A stretch of 53,268 nucleotides of DNA. Origin: Cohaesibacter celericrescens (lineage in GTDB: Bacteria; Pseudomonadota; Alphaproteobacteria; Rhizobiales; Cohaesibacteraceae). A program made the translations under genes and the position numbers. Positions 47,401 through 53,268 of the stretch are shown piece after piece (position 1 is the stretch's first letter; each line of letters begins with the position of its first letter). The stretch is from positions 71,871 to 125,138 of the forward strand of contig NZ_PKUQ01000010.1 of assembly GCF_002866925.1 (NCBI RefSeq), written 5' to 3'. The notes beneath the pieces are model-generated. The model saw only the letters and a list, made by a program, of their open reading frames with translations, was not told where the DNA came from and made no database searches.

Positions 47401-47566
47401 ACCCTTGCAGCAATTTCCAAGGCACCCCTTCTTCTGTCGCCTCGTCAGGGTAGGGCCGCTCAATGAAATGCAAGCGAAAAGCATTCAGACGATTTATATC
47501 AAAGCTGTTAGAGACGAACTGGATGCCCGAAAAGGGAACCAAAGTTATGTCGGCAAAAATGGTCAT
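44450..47566 (-). CDS. srfB: Virulence protein SrfB, actin/Hsp70-fold ATPase
   Basis: 1038 residues, cytoplasmic. It shows the three nucleotide-binding landmarks of the actin/Hsp70/ASKHA fold: phosphate-1 VLDVGNSRTCGML (284-296), phosphate-2 SLDIGGGTTDLM (611-622), and adenosine-site YVLLSGRPTKLAAV (804-817). The N-terminal 270 residues are a separate domain unlike Hsp70 and typical of SrfB. No membrane segment or signal. The start is ATG 47566, 8 bases after the SrfA stop. Activity as an ATPase is inferred from the motifs only. Together with SrfC it provides two different NTP-using proteins to the operon. Confidence 0.9.
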   Translation of the reverse strand: MTIFADITLVPFSGIQFVSNSFDINRLNAFRLHFIERPYPDEATEEGVPWKLLQGWNEEDANEDPPNVEQGDDLGYDINKMGALEPFIGKWVPVPYLRRLPGRGVDSEHNFDKGPTNWARAMVVRDTDRSSEDGLWYKVVFAFDTALAMEEDESEQAAGDMSRPDQQYVAPRKLDVENPCEFRFVSSMDKIGWFLSNPQLIEGDDEPQDFQIWVAEWLEELFDEYHDKKSKGRKKEKEYHLEHAARWIALIQLLEKTIQPGIVRFVDTISENRSIRPVEVDLVLDVGNSRTCGMLIENYPNEDSVELNNSLILQLRDLQQPWKLYNEPFESHVALSQAWFGKENLSRLSGRSDAFFWPTMVRVGPEASRIKSTQSGAESIISMSAPKRYLWDVAPVNQPWRFPQSDYTDEGDMPPVGRVSRRYLNAHGDVLSQVRKDKDLFAALYPRERVADYNRPSQQLSYSRSSFYGFMLAEIFFQAMVMINDPAVRAERRQSEAPRSLRRIILTLPTALPVREQRIMKARAESAISFLWDIMKWSENPPPGVVRPSVHVSWDEASCVQFVWLYGEISRRFGGHIKEYFDMSGKPRPRFETDELPEPDAVPEPSLRVASLDIGGGTTDLMITTFFQDDDRAIVPVQTFREGVRIAGDDITKAIIERCLIPVLEKALTDYGVKEARIRLRDLFNGDRANMAEHQKHARRQYVQQVLVPAALGIMERYEDSGEDRYEVIHAASMAELIRDSLHVSPSVLHYLLSDFDQDPEAPFDIMSMMVPLDFKLVADAVHETLDVVFDPISEALSHFDCDYVLLSGRPTKLAAVQESLLNRLFIGPDRLLPMGKYRAGNWYPFRSRDNTQIGDPKSCAVVGGVLCAMAERSIANFMLYTHMLQARSTTRYIGELEKDMKLLNDNVLFTFDDLASNGTATEQTLKLYTEGLIGYRQLPYERWVTSPLYHLRLEDSKPPRPIEITLTRDQVEELEDEERPDEQAVKLMKHEATKEDLRISDAIDAIGGDVSRSVSISFRTFPLAQGDYWLDSGILSI

Positions 47567-47574
47567 TCTTCTAC

Positions 47575-48828
47575 CTATTGGCCTCTCTTTTCGCTGGCCG
47601 ATCCGATGCGCACGACCTGTTTGATCTGATCGCGACCGGCTTTACCATTGATGGAATATTGCGAGGTAATTTCCGCTCCTTGCCGACGCACGACGCGGAT
47701 CGTGTAGGGCACATCTTGAGCAGGCTGGAGTTTGTGACTGTAAAGCGTCACAAAAATCGGCAAATCGCCCGCTGGAATGTCCGATGCGCCCTGCCAGACG
47801 ATATTTTCAACGGGGGTAAGCGTGATGTTTGCTCCACCATTTGAATCTGTATCCAAGCTGGCACCGCAAGCTTGGCGATTGCGAAACCAGAGCACGCCAC
47901 TTGTGCATTTGATTGCTAGGTCGAGATCAGCGGAACCGTTCCATGCCAATGAGACCTGCAAAGCCCCATTGCCAGCGCTTCTATCGTCGAGACGCTGCGT
48001 GATTTCATTGTCTGAAAGCGCGGGGCCTGTATCCACCAAGGGCAGGCAGTTTTCATTTTTGAAGGCGACGGCATTTTCCAAAACACGGATTTCTTGCTGC
48101 AAGTTTGTCAGCCGCATCAGTTTACCGGCGTTGGAACCAGCACACTGATTGAACCACGGCAGAAAGGAAAAAGCACATGCTTGAAACAGAAAATACAGAA
48201 TGAAGCCAATGAGCAGTGCCAGTAGCATCCATAAAAAAGCTGTCATGCACTTGGCCCAAGAATGCCTGGACTTAGGTTCCTTGACGACTGACGCCACGTC
48301 CGGCGGGACAGGCGCAACTGTTTGTGGTGCCTCCATTGCAACAGCGGCTTTTTTTATGGGAGCGCGCTTTTTCAACCCGCCACGATAGGCTTTTCTGTTT
48401 GCCAACCGATAGCCCCAAGCCACCAGCACCGGCTTGTCGCCCAACGCATAAATGTGGGACTGATTGGGGATGCTAATAGCGTTAAGCAAAGCACGACCAA
48501 AAGCGCGATCCGCAGAAACCGAGCTGGCTATAAGGTCTTGTGCACAAGCCTCAATCTGTCCCTCAATCAAAGACAATGCCTCAAGCAATCGAGCTGATCG
48601 CTCCTCATCCAACATATCGAAGGGTTCTGCGCGCCCACCTTGGTTTGCATACCAATCAATGCGCGAACCATCCTTGTTGCTGACTGGTTCGGTGAAGATT
48701 GAGGCGCAGTCCATCCCGAGCCGCTGACTGACAAAGTCGGTAATACGCTCAAAATCGCGTTCAATCTGACCACCGATCGGGGCAAGATCTGCTGATTTGG
48801 TTGATGCAATTTTGATACTACGCGCCAT
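47575..48828 (-). CDS. srfA: SrfA family single-pass membrane protein
   Basis: 417 residues. N-terminal cytoplasmic domain (about 20-145) with SRIDWYANQGG and IYALGDKPVLVAWGYR, shared with the next-upstream protease. Then a basic Pro-rich linker, a membrane helix (about 195-216), a Cys-containing coiled-coil segment (ACAFSFLPWFNQCAG…LTNLQQEIRVLE…NCLPL) and a periplasmic beta-rich C-terminal domain (about 288-410) with VSLAWNGSADLDLAIKC, SLDTDSNGG and PVENIVW, a DUF2135/YfaP-like domain pattern. I prefer ATG 48828 to GTG 48849: it lies one base after the protease stop, with AGGCAAG upstream. It is probably anchored and exposes the beta domain to the periplasm. Confidence 0.85.
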   Translation of the reverse strand: MARSIKIASTKSADLAPIGGQIERDFERITDFVSQRLGMDCASIFTEPVSNKDGSRIDWYANQGGRAEPFDMLDEERSARLLEALSLIEGQIEACAQDLIASSVSADRAFGRALLNAISIPNQSHIYALGDKPVLVAWGYRLANRKAYRGGLKKRAPIKKAAVAMEAPQTVAPVPPDVASVVKEPKSRHSWAKCMTAFLWMLLALLIGFILYFLFQACAFSFLPWFNQCAGSNAGKLMRLTNLQQEIRVLENAVAFKNENCLPLVDTGPALSDNEITQRLDDRSAGNGALQVSLAWNGSADLDLAIKCTSGVLWFRNRQACGASLDTDSNGGANITLTPVENIVWQGASDIPAGDLPIFVTLYSHKLQPAQDVPYTIRVVRRQGAEITSQYSINGKAGRDQIKQVVRIGSASEKRGQ

Positions 48829-48829
48829 G

Positions 48830-50605
48830 CTACTTGCCTGCCTGGGCACGAGGCATTTGCGGAGAACAAGAAGTATCCTCAGGCTGAAGGGTCACACCGT
48901 TTGCCTTGAGGAAACTTAGCAAGCTGTCACTTTTGAGTGCAAAATTCAGGCGCATTTGCTGTTCTGTGCTGGTTTTGATGAAAGTGTTAACCCCAACAAC
49001 ACGACCACAAGTGTCGGCCAACGGCCCACCGCTGTTGCCTGGCGAAATATCGGCTGAATGCAACACCAGTTTATTGCCCGAAGGGCTATCCTGAAACACC
49101 GTTACGATGCCTTGCGTCAAAACCATATCCGGCGCTGCCGTAACCACTCCAGCGAACAGCTTGATAAAATGCTCGTCCGTTTCCATAAAGATGGCAGGGA
49201 ACCCGGCGGCGTAGATCTGTTGGCCTTTGTCCGATTTCAAGGCCACTGGCAGAAAGCGTTTGGCGGGCTCCCCAAGCATTTGAATGAGGGCATAATCCTG
49301 CTCCCCGAATTCCTTGGAGGAACTGGTCGCGATAACCTTCCCCCTTCTGGCACCACCTAAAGCTTTGTTGACGACGAGTACCTGACCATTTTTTGCAGGC
49401 TCCACCACATGCCGATTGGTGACAATTTTGTCCGGAGAGACAAAAAAACCACTGCCGCTGCTCATGTTGGCCTTTGAATCACTAGCAACAACCAGCACTG
49501 TCGCAGCTTCCAGCAAAGGCACAACATCGACAACCGCGGTGGCCGACGGCAAGGCCTCCTTTGGCTTGTCCTTCGATTGAGGAGATAACTGCTCAGACAG
49601 GGGCGGAGCGGCAGCCACAGGCGGCGCAACACATGTACGCTGAGACAATTGTGATTTCAGGTCACCAATCCGCGTCAACAAAGCCTGTTCAGACTGGCGT
49701 ATTGCACCATCTGTCAAAAGCGCAGATGCACCTGATGTGCCCGGATACACCAGAAACCCGGGGACCAGCATGAGCAATAACAACAAAAGAGCTACGATGC
49801 AGGCGATTAACACTGGCAACCAGCAAGCACTGCGGCGATCCGACTCCTTGGTTTCAAGACCATCAGGCGCGGCACCATGCGGCGGCCCTGTCCGTCCTGC
49901 GCGGGTTTGGTCACCAGCATGGCCAAAAGCCAGCTTGCTAACATCCGAGTTTAGAGAATCTATGTCCGCAGGCTTCTGTGCCACCGGATCTAATGCATCA
50001 GCAGGAGGTTGCTCTTGTCCATTGTCCGGGCGTTGTCCAGCTTCCTTTTGCGAGGACACCGGATCACCAATCATCATCATCGCCAATTGGCTTGCGTCAT
50101 AGTCCTCAGGCAGGAACTGCCCCAGTCCATGCAACAGGTGATGCGCCAGTTTGTCAGTATAGTCGGCACCACCGGCCGGAACGATGCCCCAATTGGTGAA
50201 AATCGGGTGACCATTCACAACAATCAAATCATCATCGAAGGAAAGAATATTCAACCAGCAAACGAGCATCTTTGCCTGTTCATCATTGGTGCGACGGACG
50301 CAATCAAGCAGATCGCTCAAAAATGCACGCAAGACAGCAGCAACACGAACCTTGTTGGTTTGATCCAAACTTCCCCATGCCTGGATTTGGCCGGCCTCAT
50401 CAGAGTACCATGCTATGGTTGAAAGCTCACCAGCACCATCCCGCTTGACGGCCGGTTCTGAAAACATCCTAGAGTAGCGAGGGAGGTGAGAAGCGAGATA
50501 GTCCAACCCATCTTCATAGGTATCCAGAATAGGACGGGTACGAAATCGAATTTCCTGTTCGCCCTTATATCTTACGCTTTTTAGGAAAGACTGTTGTCCA
50601 CTCAC
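48830..50605 (-). CDS. SrfA-like N-terminal domain, membrane anchor, trypsin-like serine protease
   Basis: 591 residues from GTG 50605 (GAGGGG 8 bases upstream); ATG 50626 and TTG 50629 are possible but lack a ribosome-binding site. The cytoplasmic N-terminal domain (about 30-145) aligns with SrfA: IAWYSDEAG and IVVNGHPIFTNWG correspond to IDWYANQGG and IYALGDKPVLVAWG. A disordered linker, a membrane helix (about 262-285) and a short coiled coil (LLTRIGDLKSQLSQ) ending in RTCVAPP precede the protease domain (about 365-575). The triad is intact: His about 399 (VTNRHVVE), Asp about 437 (EQDYALIQ), Ser about 525 (SPGNSGGPL). The protease faces the periplasm. First gene of the twelve-gene operon. 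Substrate unknown. Confidence 0.87.
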   Translation of the reverse strand: MSGQQSFLKSVRYKGEQEIRFRTRPILDTYEDGLDYLASHLPRYSRMFSEPAVKRDGAGELSTIAWYSDEAGQIQAWGSLDQTNKVRVAAVLRAFLSDLLDCVRRTNDEQAKMLVCWLNILSFDDDLIVVNGHPIFTNWGIVPAGGADYTDKLAHHLLHGLGQFLPEDYDASQLAMMMIGDPVSSQKEAGQRPDNGQEQPPADALDPVAQKPADIDSLNSDVSKLAFGHAGDQTRAGRTGPPHGAAPDGLETKESDRRSACWLPVLIACIVALLLLLLMLVPGFLVYPGTSGASALLTDGAIRQSEQALLTRIGDLKSQLSQRTCVAPPVAAAPPLSEQLSPQSKDKPKEALPSATAVVDVVPLLEAATVLVVASDSKANMSSGSGFFVSPDKIVTNRHVVEPAKNGQVLVVNKALGGARRGKVIATSSSKEFGEQDYALIQMLGEPAKRFLPVALKSDKGQQIYAAGFPAIFMETDEHFIKLFAGVVTAAPDMVLTQGIVTVFQDSPSGNKLVLHSADISPGNSGGPLADTCGRVVGVNTFIKTSTEQQMRLNFALKSDSLLSFLKANGVTLQPEDTSCSPQMPRAQAGK

Positions 50606-51134
50606 AGTTTCCGCCCCTCGCACCATCAACCAAACCGAGTATAAACACCTCTAGCGCACTTAAACCTAAAATTGAAGTGTGTTAATCTTTTTTTAACCAC
50701 ATTTCACACAAGCAATGCAATTATTTGTTGTAATTGATGTTTTGATTGACTGATTCGCTCTACAAGCAAAAACCTGCATGCAAGCCCATGCTGTCGAACA
50801 AGGACAGAGTATCGCTCCTGAGCCTCCAGACAGCACACCTGCAATCGCCGCACGGAGCGAATGCCCCCGCGCTGATCTCTCATAAAATCTTCAGGAAAAA
50901 ACTTGGGATGTGGAATTGGAATTCAAATAATGGCCATCGCTTGTGATGGATTTCCTTACGCGACAGGTGACAGCCCTTTCATGCCGCATTCTCTGTTGAA
51001 ACGGTAGAGGACGCTAGGGCCAAATATCAAAAACAGTCGTAGTTGCACCTGCCGGGATCTATTCCAATCCGTTCAAGTGATTAAAAATCGCAGTATAAAA
51101 TGGGCGACCGGAGAGGCCGCCCACCAATTCATAG
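50606..51134. other. Spacer between tkt and the srf/tag-like operon, with probable operon promoter
   Basis: 529 bases. On the minus strand TATACT (50638-50643 in plus coordinates) is a good -10-like hexamer 32 bases before GTG 50605, but I see no convincing -35 partner. The AT-rich stretch at 50690-50745 (TTTTTTTAACC, TTGTTGTAATTGATG) could hold regulatory sites. The rest shows no gene. The tkt terminator lies at its distal end. Confidence 0.45.
51102..51122 (-). terminator. Probable terminator of tkt
   Basis: GGGCGACC (51102-51109) pairs with GGCCGCCC (51115-51122), one G-T pair, loop of five bases; on the minus strand it is followed by ATTTTAT. It is 12 bases after the tkt stop. Confidence 0.65.
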
Positions 51135-53114
51135 TCAACCCAACTGGGATTGAACTGCTTCAGCCACGGCTTCTGGTGTAATGCCAAAATGCTTAAAGAC
51201 ATCTTCCATGTCACCGGAAGCACCAAAGCTGCTCATGCCAATGAACTTGCCTTTTTCGCCGATATAGCGATCCCAACCCAACCGGACAGCCGCTTCAACA
51301 GCAACGCGCGCTGTATCACGGCCAATGATTGTGTCACGATAATCCTCGTCCTGTTGCTCAAACAATTCCCAGCTCGGCATAGAGACGACCGCAGTCGGAA
51401 TGCCTTTTTCCTGCAGGATCTTACGAGCATCCATGGCGATTGAAACCTCATAACCGGTGGCAAAAATGGTGCCCTGACGGGGGCCACCCTCGGCATCGGC
51501 AAGGATGTAAGCGCCGCGTGCGCAAAGATTTTCATCCGTATGCACGGTGCGAACCGGAGGCAGAGGTTGGCGGGAACAAATGATGGTTGTTGGCCCATCT
51601 TGATGTTGAATACCAAGCTCCCAGCATTCGGCCATCTCAACGGGATCGGCAGGACGGAACACCCACATATTGGGGTAGGCGCGTAAAGAAGCGAGGCTTT
51701 CAACCGGCTGATGGGTGGGGCCATTTTTGCCAATGCCAATGGAATCATGACTAAAGACAAACAGTCCCGGAATTCCCATCAAGGCCGCCATGCGCAAGGT
51801 GTGACGCATGTAATCTGAAAAGACCAGGAAGGTTGTCCCGACGGACATAACTCCGCGGTGAACCGTCATGCCGTTCATAATCGCACCCATGGCATGCTCA
51901 CGTACACCATAGTGAATATAGCGCCCACTCCGATCATCTTTGGTAAACGGCGTTAACTGACGTTTGTGTTTGGTCGCAGCTTCCAGATCGGGAGCACCTG
52001 ACATGATCTCGGGAATGGCATCAGCCAAAAGCGAGAGCACATCTCCAGACGCAGCAATGCCCGGCTTGGCGGTTGGGTCTTCGGCATTTTCTTTTTTGAA
52101 AGCCTTAAGTGTGGCGTTCCAGTCTTTGGGCAGATGCCAATTCATCAGGCGATCAAATTCAGCGCGTTTATCGGCAGGCATCTTGCTGCAACGATCAAGC
52201 CACGCTTGGCGTTCCTTGGCCCCATTAAGTCCCGCGGCGGCCCAGTCCTGCCGGATTTTTTCTGGAATAACAAAGGGCTCATGCGGCCAATTCAAATTTT
52301 CACGCGCAGCCACGGAGTCTTCGGGGAACAATTTACCACCATGAGCAGCACGATCATTTTGAATGCGCGGTATACCAAAACCAATAAAGGTACGACAAGC
52401 AATCATCGATGGGCGATCATCCTGCTTTGCTGCTGCAATAGCCGCAGCCACAGCATCTGCATCATGTCCATCCACTCTCTGCGTATGCCATCCAGCCCCA
52501 TCAAAACGGGCAACATTGTCTTCAATAACAGCCTGATCGGTTGAACCGTCATCCGTCATGCGGTTGTCATCCCAAAGGAAAACCAGTTTGCCGAGTTTGA
52601 GATATCCAGCCAAAGCAATCACTTCAGAGGCAATGCCTTCCATCAGACAACCATCACCAGTATAGGCATAGGTGTAATGGTCAACGATATCATCACCGAA
52701 ACGTGCATTCAGGCTCTGCTCGGCAATCGCCATACCTACGGCGTTAGCAATGCCTTGCCCCAACGGACCTGTGGTGGTTTCAATCCCATTATCGCCTTCA
52801 TATTCTGGATGACCAGGCGTGTTGGAGCCCAAAACACGAAAGTTTTTAATTTGCTCAAGATCAAAATGTTCATACCCACTCAAATGTAACAGCGAATAGA
52901 TCAGCATAGAGCCGTGACCAGCAGAAAGGACAAAACGATCGCGATCGGGCCAGTCTGGATTTTGGGGATCAAATTTGAGGTGTTTAGCATAAAGCGCCGT
53001 CGCAATATCAGCGCCGCCGAGTGGCGTGCCCGGATGGCCATCATTGGCTTTTAAGATTGCATCCATTGATAAGAAGCGAATAGCATTGGCCATATCTTTC
53101 ATATGAACAGTCAT
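51135..53114 (-). CDS. tkt: Transketolase
   Basis: 659 residues, full length. It moves two-carbon units between sugar phosphates in the pentose-phosphate and Calvin-type pathways; thiamine-diphosphate dependent, cytoplasmic. Motifs: DGHPGTPLGGADI near the N terminus, TTGPLGQGIANAVGMA, TPP-binding GDGCLMEG…FLWDDN, HYGVREHAMGAIMNGM (catalytic Glu of the pyrimidine domain) and HDSIGIGKNGPTHQPVE. GGAGG lies 9 bases before ATG 53114. It stands between the window end and the srf/tag-like operon, and ends at its own terminator. Confidence 0.96.
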   Translation of the reverse strand: MTVHMKDMANAIRFLSMDAILKANDGHPGTPLGGADIATALYAKHLKFDPQNPDWPDRDRFVLSAGHGSMLIYSLLHLSGYEHFDLEQIKNFRVLGSNTPGHPEYEGDNGIETTTGPLGQGIANAVGMAIAEQSLNARFGDDIVDHYTYAYTGDGCLMEGIASEVIALAGYLKLGKLVFLWDDNRMTDDGSTDQAVIEDNVARFDGAGWHTQRVDGHDADAVAAAIAAAKQDDRPSMIACRTFIGFGIPRIQNDRAAHGGKLFPEDSVAARENLNWPHEPFVIPEKIRQDWAAAGLNGAKERQAWLDRCSKMPADKRAEFDRLMNWHLPKDWNATLKAFKKENAEDPTAKPGIAASGDVLSLLADAIPEIMSGAPDLEAATKHKRQLTPFTKDDRSGRYIHYGVREHAMGAIMNGMTVHRGVMSVGTTFLVFSDYMRHTLRMAALMGIPGLFVFSHDSIGIGKNGPTHQPVESLASLRAYPNMWVFRPADPVEMAECWELGIQHQDGPTTIICSRQPLPPVRTVHTDENLCARGAYILADAEGGPRQGTIFATGYEVSIAMDARKILQEKGIPTAVVSMPSWELFEQQDEDYRDTIIGRDTARVAVEAAVRLGWDRYIGEKGKFIGMSSFGASGDMEDVFKHFGITPEAVAEAVQSQLG

Positions 53115-53268
53115 GGTCTGGACCTCCCAATCGCACCGATTCAGACTGCAAGACCTTCAGGCGAATGAGATTTTCTCACCACCCAAGACCCTATCAACTG
53201 CCTAACCGGCAAAATTCTGGTTAAAATGAGTTCAGGGATCTTCCTTTCGTATATTTATGCGAATGGTT

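Noticed and set aside
32727..50605. Type VI secretion cluster
   Set aside because: Tag-like and PpkA-VWA parts suggest it, but no TssB/C, TssM/L/K, Hcp, VgrG, ClpV, Fha or TagF gene is present in the window, so it should not be called a type VI locus.
32357..51134. Genomic island with integrase or flanking repeats around the srf/tag-like operon
   Set aside because: No integrase, transposase, tRNA or obvious direct repeats flank it. Horizontal origin remains possible but is not shown here.
1..53268. CRISPR arrays, tRNA or rRNA genes, insertion sequences
   Set aside because: No repeat-spacer pattern, tRNA-like cloverleaf, rRNA stretch, or transposase gene was seen on either strand.

Overview
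The window looks like a chromosomal segment of a marine-type alphaproteobacterium of the Rhizobiales/Hyphomicrobiales (a Cohaesibacter-like organism is my guess, not a proven call). The reasons are the order chvI-chvG-hprK-EIIA(Man)-HPr beside an ATP-type pckA, an HPr kinase reduced to its catalytic domain, the DUF930 and DUF2336 families, and moderate GC. I found no tRNA, rRNA, CRISPR array, integrase or insertion sequence.

Layout. 1-3934: the 3' part of a giant secreted repeat protein (cadherin-like/VCBS repeats ending in RTX calcium-binding repeats), cut by the window edge. 4090-5154: a DUF2336 protein. 5301-8642 (minus): a glycine-betaine/proline-type ABC importer (proX-proW-proV) with a strong hairpin between proX and proW. 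9328-13732 (minus): the nitrogen-type PTS remnant (HPr, EIIA, short HprK) behind the ChvG/ChvI two-component system. 14399-15997: pckA with a long, hairpin-containing leader. 16077-32356: housekeeping and scattered single genes (methionine aminopeptidase, nitroreductase, choice-of-anchor I protein, class II glutamine amidotransferase, DUF1801, DUF1428, EamA transporter, DUF930, DNA polymerase I, acyltransferase 3, a class A penicillin-binding protein, a YgjP-like metallopeptidase, an MsbA-like exporter). 51135-53114: transketolase.

The remarkable part is 32727-50605, an 18-kb tightly packed run of twelve genes, all on the minus strand. Read in the direction of transcription it encodes: a membrane-anchored trypsin-like protease with an SrfA-type N-terminal domain; SrfA; SrfB (actin/Hsp70-fold ATPase); SrfC (P-loop GTPase-like); an unrecognised single-pass membrane protein; an exported von Willebrand A protein that resembles the C-terminal half of the type VI secretion kinase PpkA but has no kinase; an ABC ATPase, an FtsX/MacB-like permease and a formylglycine-enzyme-fold protein matching the TagT-TagS-TagR trio of the type VI threonine-phosphorylation pathway; two lipoproteins; and a second membrane-anchored VWA protein. 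None of the type VI structural genes, kinase, phosphatase or FHA gene is present. My inference is an envelope-spanning sensor/effector machine: cytoplasmic NTPases (SrfB, SrfC) and an ABC module coupled through single-pass proteins to periplasmic VWA, protease and lipoprotein parts. Two proteins (SrfA and the protease) share an N-terminal domain, and SrfA and the last VWA protein share a Cys/coiled-coil segment just outside the membrane, which suggests they assemble together.

All family assignments are from reading motifs in the translations; no database search was run.
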